A DNA stretch of 7,701 nt from Verrucomicrobiia bacterium (lineage in GTDB: Bacteria > Verrucomicrobiota > Verrucomicrobiia > Limisphaerales > UBA11358), in assembly GCA_030044395.1 (NCBI GenBank), contig JASHVW010000117.1:1-7701 (forward strand), given 5' to 3'. Shown here piece after piece: positions 1 to 4,606 of the stretch. The notes beneath the pieces are model-generated. The model made no database searches and was not told the origin of the DNA. It saw only the letters and a list, made by a program, of their open reading frames with translations. Every line of letters starts with the position of its first letter. The first letter of the stretch is position 1. The translations under genes and the position numbers were made by a program.

Positions 1-107
1 AGAATTGAACGGTGCATGAGATAACGATGCAGGGTCCACTCGAACAATGAGCCAAACATCGCACCGGCGACAATTCCGACGGCGCACCAAAAAAGGAACA
101 TGGACAT
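1..107 (-). CDS. N-terminus of a fatty acid hydroxylase / sterol desaturase-type membrane protein (partial)
   Basis: This minus-strand reading frame opens with ATG at 105-107 and runs off the left edge after 35 complete codons, so only the N-terminus is visible. A hydrophobic stretch (residues 3-22) leads into EWTLHRYLMHR (residues 23-33). The HRYLMH part is an HxxxxH histidine cluster of the kind that begins the di-iron ligand set in the fatty acid hydroxylase superfamily, which includes sterol desaturases, CrtZ-type carotene hydroxylases and ceramide/fatty acid hydroxylases. Members of that family are integral membrane enzymes that hydroxylate or desaturate lipids or carotenoids. The later histidine boxes needed to confirm this lie outside the window. 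A second in-frame ATG (99-101) could also be the start; neither has a clear Shine-Dalgarno. The substrate cannot be told. The family call is inferred from one motif plus hydrophobic context. Confidence 0.6.
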   Translation of the reverse strand, partial: MSMFLFWCAVGIVAGAMFGSLFEWTLHRYLMHRSI

Positions 108-418
108 AAAATAACTTTAACTTTCTATTTTCAAAGACAGGAGAACTTCGTGAACGCCTGAAATCAAATTGCTCTTGCGAATTGGATGGATTTTTGCTGA
201 AAGCGTTCATTTAGACAAGCTCTATTTGAGTTCGGGCAAAAATAATTTCAGATACGTATTGCATTTGCCGCCCAAACCGGCGATGCTGAAGGGGTCTTAT
301 ATAGCTCATCTCTTTCATGTCATGGGAATCTGAAATGAACTTTGTTCAGTGATGATTTTAAACCGATGTCCGGGGACAGTCTGAAAAAGCCAAGTTAAAC
401 CAGACAATAATACATCAT
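108..418. other. Divergent intergenic region upstream of the RRM gene
   Basis: This 311-base AT-richer gap separates the minus-strand hydroxylase start from the plus-strand RRM gene and must hold promoters for both. Two small perfect inverted repeats are visible: TGAAC-TTT-GTTCA at 336-348 and TGTCC-GG-GGACA at about 368-379. Either could be an operator half-site pair or a short hairpin in a long 5' untranslated region. A TTATAT hexamer at 298-303 resembles a -10 element but has no convincing -35. If it is used, the RRM mRNA would have a leader of more than 100 nt, as many cold-shock mRNAs do. No coding frame of note, RNA gene or known riboswitch is recognised. Confidence 0.4.
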
Positions 419-751
419 ATGAACAATAAATTATTTGTGGGAAATCTTTCCTTCAATGTCACCGAAAACGACCTGAACGACGCCTTTGCGGCGCACGGGA
501 CGGTAACCGAAACCAACCTGATGGTGGATCGCACCACCAACGGCTCGCGCGGGTTTGGATTTGTCACCATGAGCACCGCGGAAGAGGCCCAAAAAGCCAT
601 TGACAGCCTAAACGGGACGGATATGGCGGGACGCGCCATCACTGTCAGCGTTGCCAGGCCGCGTGGAGAACGAACCGGCGCCGGTGGCGGACGCCGGGCT
701 TATAGTGGCGGAGGCGGAGGTTATGGCGGTCACGGTCGCAATCGCTATTAA
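419..751 (+). CDS. Glycine-rich RNA-binding protein with one RRM domain
   Basis: The 110-residue protein is a single RNA recognition motif followed by a short Gly/Arg tail. RNP2 is LFVGNL (residues 5-10) and RNP1 is RGFGFVTM (residues 44-51), which carry the aromatic residues that stack on single-stranded RNA. The fold ends near residue 79. Residues 80-110 are a low-complexity tail rich in Gly, Arg and Tyr. This size and layout match the bacterial Rbp-type proteins known from cyanobacteria and other phyla, where several are cold-induced and act as RNA chaperones or mRNA-binding factors. The ATG at 419 gives the expected N-terminus directly before RNP2, although no Shine-Dalgarno precedes it. 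The gene lies 56 bases upstream of infA, which suggests a shared role in translation. Target RNAs are unknown. The family assignment is very secure; the cold-response role is inferred. Confidence 0.95.
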   Translation: MNNKLFVGNLSFNVTENDLNDAFAAHGTVTETNLMVDRTTNGSRGFGFVTMSTAEEAQKAIDSLNGTDMAGRAITVSVARPRGERTGAGGGRRAYSGGGGGYGGHGRNRY

Positions 752-768
752 TCGCACCAAGAATTCAT

Positions 769-806
769 GGCGGGGTTCGGGTGAACCGGACTCCGCCTTT
801 TATTTT
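769..806 (+). terminator. Hairpin plus U-rich tract between the RRM gene and infA
   Basis: Bases 769-797 can fold as GGCGG/CCGCC around GGTTC/GAACC with a GGGT loop and a five-base GGACT bulge on the 3' side. The tract TTTTATTTT follows at 798-806. This has the form of an intrinsic terminator for the RRM gene, yet it ends one or two bases before the infA start codon at 808. It may therefore attenuate read-through into infA or control access to the start codon. The fold was judged by eye, without energies. Confidence 0.5.
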
Positions 807-807
807 A

Positions 808-1023
808 ATGAAAGAAGAAGCCATCGAGATTGAAGGCAGTGTCAAAGTTGTCCTGCCCGGCACAATGTTCCGCGTCGAGTTGGACAACAAACATCTCGTC
901 CTGGCTACGATATCCGGCAAAATGCGCAAGCGTTTTGTCCGGCTCACCGTTGGCGACCGGGTGAAAATGCAGATGTCGCCTTACGATCTGGACAAGGCGC
1001 GGATTGTTTGGAGGATGAAGTGA
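808..1023 (+). CDS. infA: Translation initiation factor IF-1
   Basis: This 71-residue S1-like OB-fold protein binds the 30S A site and, with IF-2 and IF-3, guides start-codon selection. The hallmarks of the family are present in order: an IEIEG start of the fold, LPGTMFRVELDN (residues 16-27), ISGKMRKRFVRL (35-46), VGDRV (48-52) and PYDLDKARIVWR (58-69). Usual length is about 72 residues, so the ATG at 808 is preferred. A GTG at 781 would add nine residues, MNRTPPFIL, not seen in the family. No Shine-Dalgarno precedes 808; instead a hairpin and U-rich tract abut the start. The gene stands apart from the ribosomal protein operon where infA often lies, next to an RRM RNA-binding gene. A 10-bp stem follows the stop codon. 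Confidence 0.95.
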   Translation: MKEEAIEIEGSVKVVLPGTMFRVELDNKHLVLATISGKMRKRFVRLTVGDRVKMQMSPYDLDKARIVWRMK

Positions 1024-1079
1024 CCTGCGGATCTTGACGCGGCAACGCACCAATTTAACGGCGATCCGAGCTGCGTATG

Positions 1080-1103
1080 CTCCGGGGAGTTAATTCTCTG
1101 GAG
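1080..1103 (+). terminator. Stem-loop downstream of infA
   Basis: CTCCGGGGAG (1080-1089) pairs along its full length with TTCTCTGGAG (1094-1103) across a TTAA tetraloop: ten base pairs, three of them G-U. It lies 57 bases past the infA stop. There is no U-tract after it (GGGCCAAG follows), so it may be a 3'-end-stabilising or processing hairpin, not a strong intrinsic terminator. Because of the G-U pairs the fold is stable only on the plus-strand RNA, which fits infA transcription. Confidence 0.4.
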
Positions 1104-1141
1104 GGGCCAAGAAATGTTGTAAAAATGGCCAAAAATGGGGC

Positions 1142-1169
1142 TTGACTGGGGCGATGATGCCGTTAGAAT
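1142..1169 (+). promoter_or_regulatory. Sigma70-type promoter of the ilvB leader
   Basis: TTGACT (1142-1147) and TAGAAT (1164-1169) each match the housekeeping -35 and -10 consensus at five of six positions, with a 16-base spacer. Transcription would start near 1175-1179, at or within a few bases of the ATG of the valine-rich leader frame (1179). The leader mRNA would therefore be leaderless or nearly so, consistent with the lack of a Shine-Dalgarno there. Confidence 0.6.
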
Positions 1170-1178
1170 GAAGCCGTA

Positions 1179-1253
1179 ATGTTGAAAAACGTTTCACAAG
1201 CTGTTAGTCTGGCAGTCGCCGTAGTAAACGGCGATGCCGTTGGCGCTTGTTGA
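1179..1253 (+). CDS. Valine-rich leader peptide of the acetolactate synthase gene
   Basis: A 24-codon frame from ATG (1179) to TGA (1251-1253) sits between a good promoter and a U-tract terminator, upstream of acetolactate synthase. Six of its 24 residues are valine (positions 5, 9, 13, 15, 16, 21) with two leucines and no isoleucine; the densest part is Val-Ala-Val-Val, codons GTC GCC GTA GTA at 1215-1226. Leader peptides rich in the end-product amino acids are known to control enterobacterial ilvBN and ilvGMEDA by attenuation. Here the frame overlaps both the protector arm (1192-1201) and, at its stop codon, the antiterminator arm (1246-1254), as that mechanism needs. The product itself is unlikely to have a function. 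It is too short for ordinary gene callers, and translation is inferred from composition and placement only. Confidence 0.65.
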   Translation: MLKNVSQAVSLAVAVVNGDAVGAC

Positions 1254-1274
1254 AAATTGGACAAATTTAACAAG
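1192..1274 (+). promoter_or_regulatory. Attenuator: protector and antiterminator stems of the ilvB leader
   Basis: Three segments compete. Segment 1 (TTTCACAAGC, 1192-1201) pairs with segment 2 (GCTTGTTGAAA, 1245-1255) as ten base pairs with one bulged T (1250). Segment 2 (CTTGTTGAA, 1246-1254) pairs with segment 3 (TTTAACAAG, 1266-1274) as nine base pairs including one G-U, extendable by GCG 1243-1245 with CGC 1278-1280. Segment 3 merges into the 5' arm of the terminator that follows. Inside the protector loop, CGCCGT 1217-1222 pairs with ACGGCG 1228-1233, or AACGGC 1227-1232 with GCCGTT 1236-1241; these two are mutually exclusive. A ribosome stalled at early valine codons would mask segment 1 and favour 2:3 (read-through). 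A ribosome reaching the stop codon would mask segment 2 and favour termination. Pairings were traced by hand. Confidence 0.6.
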
Positions 1275-1310
1275 ACCCGCGGCTAGCCATGGTCGCGGGT
1301 TTTTGTTTTA
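1272..1310 (+). terminator. Rho-independent terminator of the ilvB attenuator
   Basis: ACCCGCG (1275-1281) pairs with CGCGGGT (1294-1300) around a 12-base loop, and the stem can extend through A1272, A1273 and G1274 with T1301-T1303. A run of eight T in ten bases follows (TTTTGTTTTA, 1301-1310). This is a textbook intrinsic terminator, and it lies 35 bases before the ilvB start codon, upstream of the gene it would otherwise not serve. That placement is the strongest single argument for attenuation. Confidence 0.8.
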
Positions 1311-1344
1311 ATCCGCTCCAACAGCCGCATCAACACAAAACAGT

Positions 1345-3258
1345 ATGAGCAAAATAACTGGAACACCCAAATCCGCGACGAGAACGGCCTCAACGCGGCA
1401 ACCCAAAACCTCCGGCGCCGCGCGCGCCGAAGTCGGCCCGGCCATGTTCGGACGCGATATCCTGGTGGAAGCCCTCGAACGTGAGGGCGTTGAAGTGATT
1501 TTCGCGTATCCCGGCGGCGCGAGCATGGAAATCCACCAATCGCTCACCAAATCCAAGATTCGCACGATTCTGCCGCGGCACGAACAGGGCGGGTCGTTTG
1601 CCGCCGAAGGTTATGGCCGCGCGACCGGCAAGGCCGGCGTGTGCATGGGCACCAGCGGACCGGGCGCGACCAACCTGGTGACGGCCATCGCGGATGCCTA
1701 CATGGATTCCTGCCCGCTCATCGCCATCACCGGGCAGGTGACCACCAATATGATTGGCCGAGGAGCATTCCAGGAGACGGACATTATCGGCGTCACGTTG
1801 CCGATTGTGAAGCATAGCTATCTGGTCACTGACGTGAATGACATCCCGCGCATCGTCAAGGAAGCTTTTTATATCGCGCAAACCGGCCGGCCGGGTCCGG
1901 TGGTGATTGACGTTCCCAAAAATATTCAGCAGGCCAAAACCCAACCCGTCTGGCCGACGCTTGCCGACATCAAAAAGGGATTGCCCGGTTACACGCAGCC
2001 TGATTTGCGCGCGGACGACCTGGCCCTGAACGAAATCATGGGCTTGATTGAGAAGGCCGAGCGCCCCGTGATTTATTGCGGCGGCGGAATCATTTCCAGC
2101 GGCGCATCGGAAGAGTTGAAGGAATTTGCCGAGGCGACGAACATTCCCGTGACGACGACGCTCATGGGCATCGGCGGCTTTCCGGAAACGCATCCGCTCT
2201 CGTTGCGCTGGCTCGGCATGCACGGCGCGGCGTTTGCCAACTGGGCCGTCAACGGCGAATACGCTCATCGCAAGACCTTCAATGACCCGATGGTCAAACT
2301 CAAGGACGGCGCGGATTTGTTGCTCGCCTTCGGTGTGCGGTTCGACGATCGCGTCACTGGCAAGTTCGACGAGTTTTGCAAGCACGGTACCATTGTCCAC
2401 ATTGACATTGACGCGTCGGAATTGAACAAGAACAAAAGGGCGCATCTGCCGGTGGCCGGCGACATCAAGAACGCCCTCACGCGGCTGAACGAAATGGTTG
2501 CGGCGCGCCCGACCGTCAAAAGACACGACGCCTGGCTCGCGCAAATCGCGGAATGGAAGGAAAAGGCGCCGTTTGCGTACCGGATTACCAGCGAGATTGC
2601 GGGGAGCGACCACATGAAAGACCACATGCAAGGGCATGAAGACCAGGTGATTCTCCAGCAGATGGTCGTGGAGGCGCTCTATGATTTGACGAAAGGCGAA
2701 GCCATCATCACCACCGGCGTGGGCCAGCACCAGATGTGGGCGGGGCAATGGTATAAATACTCGTGGCCGCGCCAATTCATCACGAGCGGCGGTCTGGGTT
2801 CGATGGGTTTCGGCTATCCCGCCGCGCTCGGCATCAAAGTGGCGCATCCAGACAAGGAAGTCGTTGATATTGACGGTGACGGCTCGTTCTTGATGAACAT
2901 CCAGGAACTGGCGACGGCGCACGTGGAAAAGATTGCCGCCAAAGCCATCATCTTGAACAATCAGCATCTCGGCATGGTGGTGCAATGGGAGGACAATTTT
3001 TATGCCGGAAACCGCGGGCACACCTATCTGGGCGACCCGGCGGAGCGCGCGCAGATTTATCCCGACTATCCGCGGGTCTGCAATTCATTCGGTGTTCCCT
3101 GCGAGCGCGTCATGTTCAAGAAAGATTTGCGTCCAGCCATCCAGCGGATGCTGGACGCCAAGACGCCCTATGTTTTGGACGTGGTGACGCCCTATTCCGA
3201 ACACGTGTTGCCATTCATTCCCGCCGGCAAAACCGTCGCCGACATGATTTGGAAGTAG
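1345..3258 (+). CDS. ilvB: Acetolactate synthase large (catalytic) subunit
   Basis: This ThDP-, Mg- and FAD-dependent enzyme condenses two pyruvates to 2-acetolactate, or pyruvate with 2-oxobutyrate, the first shared step of valine, leucine and isoleucine synthesis in the cytoplasm. Visible in order: the N-terminal pyrimidine-binding domain with YPGGASMEIHQ (55-65) and catalytic Glu80 in RHEQGG; SGPGATN (104-110); AFQET (141-145); the central domain with FGVRFDDRVTGK (329-340); and the ThDP-binding domain with GDGSF (511-515) leading to NNQHLGMVVQWED (538-550). The sequence is plant/cyanobacteria-like. At 637 residues it is longer than most bacterial forms: the first 33 residues are a basic Ser/Thr/Ala-rich tail (ATG 1444 is an alternative start), and there are two apparent insertions, about 303-322 and 420-434. 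No small regulatory subunit gene follows. Expression is probably controlled by the valine-rich attenuator upstream. Confidence 0.96.
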   Translation: MSKITGTPKSATRTASTRQPKTSGAARAEVGPAMFGRDILVEALEREGVEVIFAYPGGASMEIHQSLTKSKIRTILPRHEQGGSFAAEGYGRATGKAGVCMGTSGPGATNLVTAIADAYMDSCPLIAITGQVTTNMIGRGAFQETDIIGVTLPIVKHSYLVTDVNDIPRIVKEAFYIAQTGRPGPVVIDVPKNIQQAKTQPVWPTLADIKKGLPGYTQPDLRADDLALNEIMGLIEKAERPVIYCGGGIISSGASEELKEFAEATNIPVTTTLMGIGGFPETHPLSLRWLGMHGAAFANWAVNGEYAHRKTFNDPMVKLKDGADLLLAFGVRFDDRVTGKFDEFCKHGTIVHIDIDASELNKNKRAHLPVAGDIKNALTRLNEMVAARPTVKRHDAWLAQIAEWKEKAPFAYRITSEIAGSDHMKDHMQGHEDQVILQQMVVEALYDLTKGEAIITTGVGQHQMWAGQWYKYSWPRQFITSGGLGSMGFGYPAALGIKVAHPDKEVVDIDGDGSFLMNIQELATAHVEKIAAKAIILNNQHLGMVVQWEDNFYAGNRGHTYLGDPAERAQIYPDYPRVCNSFGVPCERVMFKKDLRPAIQRMLDAKTPYVLDVVTPYSEHVLPFIPAGKTVADMIWK

Positions 3259-3458
3259 GAGACGCTCGCCGCCAGTCTGGCATTGTCGGTGTGACGTAGC
3301 GCAGGAGGCATTGGGGCACGACGGCAAGGCTGCGCATTACGCCGTGATGCAGTCACCCCTATTGAGCGATGGACATTTCCGGTTCCTTACCCCTTTGCAT
3401 CTTGTTCATCTCCTGAATCCGCCTTTCGACGATGCGAATGGCCTTGCCGCCGCGCGAT
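3259..3458. other. Convergent intergenic region between ilvB and the prepilin-like gene
   Basis: Both flanking genes end here, so terminators are expected. The best candidate is an imperfect hairpin at 3313-3359 in which GGGG pairs with CCCC and ACGGC (3321-3325) with GCCGT (3341-3345), usable on either strand but lacking a clear U-tract. A minus-strand frame (stop 3359-3361) that overlaps the end of the prepilin-like gene has coding-like codon use. No small-subunit acetolactate synthase gene is present. Confidence 0.35.
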
Positions 3459-4184
3459 TTATTCCGACCACCAGTCCATGGAATCATATCGGAAGGTCAT
3501 GTCGTTGGTGCTGTAACCTTTATACCAATGGACATGGCCGTCTTCGAAAAGAATGTTCTGGCCTTTATCGTGAATTTGCCACTCTTCAGTCGTATCGTTG
3601 TCAGACGCGGCGCCGCCGACGCAGCATTGCGAGTAATCGTCCTTGTCCGCGTCAATCGAAGCGTCGGGATCGGCATCGGTGGGGGGCCAAACGGTGTCGC
3701 CGGACAAAACGGATGCGGATGGGAATCGATACCGCTGGCTGTTGGCCGAGGCAAAGGCATCGCCAGCCGCAACAAACGCGGCGCGCACACCGTTAAAATA
3801 GTTGAATGGCGATTGTTCATCGATGGGAAAATTCCTGTTGGCCGGGCAATGATAAACATTCGTGTTGGCAGTATAGGAGACAATTTGCTGCATCCAACTG
3901 GGTTTTCCAGAGCCGCCCTCGGCAACAGGGATGTCAATGGCGCCCCAGGGAATGGTCGTGCCGGATTCGGGATAAAGCTCGTGGTTATCGCTTGAATACA
4001 TTTTCATTCCCAAACCGATTTGGCGGACGTTTGAAAGGCATTGAGTCGCCCATGCCCTTTGTTTGGCCGCCGACAACACCGGCAACAGCATCGCCGCCAG
4101 AATGGCGATGACGGCGATGACCACGAGCAATTCGATCAAGGTGAACGCCACCTTCCGTTTTGTTTCCCTGGCACAGTCAATCAT
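3459..4184 (-). CDS. Prepilin-like protein with N-terminal methylation motif and H-X9-DG domain
   Basis: The 241-residue product starts with a short basic leader (MIDCARETKRKVA) followed by FTLIELLVVIAVIAILAAML, the type IV pilin / type II secretion pseudopilin signature. A prepilin peptidase would cut between Ala13 and Phe14, methylate Phe14 and leave Glu18 as the conserved fifth mature residue. The hydrophobic helix (about 14-39) is followed by VYHCPANRNF and, near the C-terminus, an exact H-X9-DG motif: His205 to Asp215-Gly216, within FEDGHVHW. This family is very abundant in Verrucomicrobia, Planctomycetes and Lentisphaerae; its members are thought to be surface or secretion-linked pseudopilins, with function mostly unproven. 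The ATG at 4184 gives a usual leader length. The frame stays open to an ATG at 4238, adding 18 residues, with AGG upstream of it. The gene stands alone, with no pilus assembly genes nearby. Confidence 0.9.
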   Translation of the reverse strand: MIDCARETKRKVAFTLIELLVVIAVIAILAAMLLPVLSAAKQRAWATQCLSNVRQIGLGMKMYSSDNHELYPESGTTIPWGAIDIPVAEGGSGKPSWMQQIVSYTANTNVYHCPANRNFPIDEQSPFNYFNGVRAAFVAAGDAFASANSQRYRFPSASVLSGDTVWPPTDADPDASIDADKDDYSQCCVGGAASDNDTTEEWQIHDKGQNILFEDGHVHWYKGYSTNDMTFRYDSMDWWSE

Positions 4185-4238
4185 AAGCGGTTCAGCGTGA
4201 TTCCCTCTGCTGCACATACTGAAATAAAATAAGACCAT

Positions 4239-4606
4239 TACTTAACCTAAGAGTTATGCAAGATTGTGCAATAATGACCGTGAGCGTGTAGTGTTAATTC
4301 TTAGAATCCAGCCCCGGATTTCCCGAATCAACTTCACAAGCTGATATTATTGACTTCTACTTAAGCCACATAAACAAAGGCATTCCTCGATCGGTGCAAG
4401 CCTGGTTTATGAATTATCATAAATGCCAATGGTCACGCCATCCCCGAAAGCGGGGAGGAAGTGGTCAAACTGCCGAGCATTGCGACGCCAGACGGTGTTC
4501 TAGCCCTTTAACAGGGCCGAAAGCCTCGAGATTGTCATTTTTTACGCATGCAAGCCGTTGATTATCAACGGCCACTCTTTGCGATTTTTAAATTGCATGG
4601 CTTTTA
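4239..4606. other. Gene-poor region with a cluster of hairpins
   Basis: No convincing gene lies here; the promoter of the prepilin-like gene should be at its left and the end of the bactofilin operon at its right. Four compact inverted repeats occur within 170 bases: TTTATG/CATAAA (4406-4411, 4418-4423), CCCCG/CGGGG with an AAAG loop (4442-4455), GCCCT/AGGGC (4503-4517) and GCCGTTGA/TCAACGGC with a three-base loop (4554-4572). TGGTCA occurs twice (about 4429 and 4462). On the minus strand a frame of about 28 codons, closing with TAA within 4417-4422, reads through the second hairpin, but it follows an in-frame stop and has no start. The region could be a structured RNA, a dispersed non-coding repeat or decayed sequence. 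Confidence 0.4.
4554..4572 (-). terminator. Hairpin downstream of the bactofilin operon
   Basis: GCCGTTGA (4554-4561) and TCAACGGC (4565-4572) form a perfect eight-base-pair stem with a three-base loop, 35 bases past the stop codon of the zinc-ribbon bactofilin gene. On the minus-strand transcript the bases after it (TTGCATGCG) are not a real U-tract, so it may end or merely stabilise the operon mRNA. Confidence 0.4.

Noticed and set aside
368..379. TGTCC-GG-GGACA palindrome as a transposon end or REP element
   Set aside because: It is a single short palindrome without a partner copy, transposase or target duplication in the window.
1040..1110. Possible tRNA between infA and the ilvB leader
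   Set aside because: No acceptor stem, T-loop GTTCRANNC or anticodon arm can be laid out. The only clear structure is the single ten-pair stem at 1080-1103.
1168..1179. ATG AAG CCG TAA as a three-codon upstream frame whose stop overlaps the leader ATG
   Set aside because: Its ATG lies inside the proposed -10 element, so it would not be on the transcript. It matters only if transcription starts further upstream.
1390..3021. A 543-codon open frame on the minus strand opposite acetolactate synthase
   Set aside because: Its product is rich in Arg/His/Gly without any recognisable domain, and it mirrors the codon pattern of a clearly conserved enzyme on the other strand. Long antisense frames are expected in GC-rich genes.
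3311..3995. Plus-strand frames of 161 and 187 codons opposite the prepilin-like gene
   Set aside because: They are the antisense of a gene with a pilin signature and exact H-X9-DG motif. Their own products show no domain, and the Arg/Cys-rich composition of the first is typical of shadow frames.
4411..4500. Minus-strand stretch reading NARQFDHFLPAFGDGVTIG before TAA
   Set aside because: It follows an in-frame stop, has no start codon, and coincides with the CCCCG/CGGGG hairpin. It is kept only as part of the hairpin-cluster observation, since such stretches can be traces of a dispersed repeat.
4500..4530. Possible cyclic-di-GMP riboswitch suggested by GGGCCGAAAGCCTC
   Set aside because: The surrounding conserved elements of that class (the GGGCAAACC and ACGCAAAGCCUC blocks in their proper order) are absent, so the resemblance is only local.
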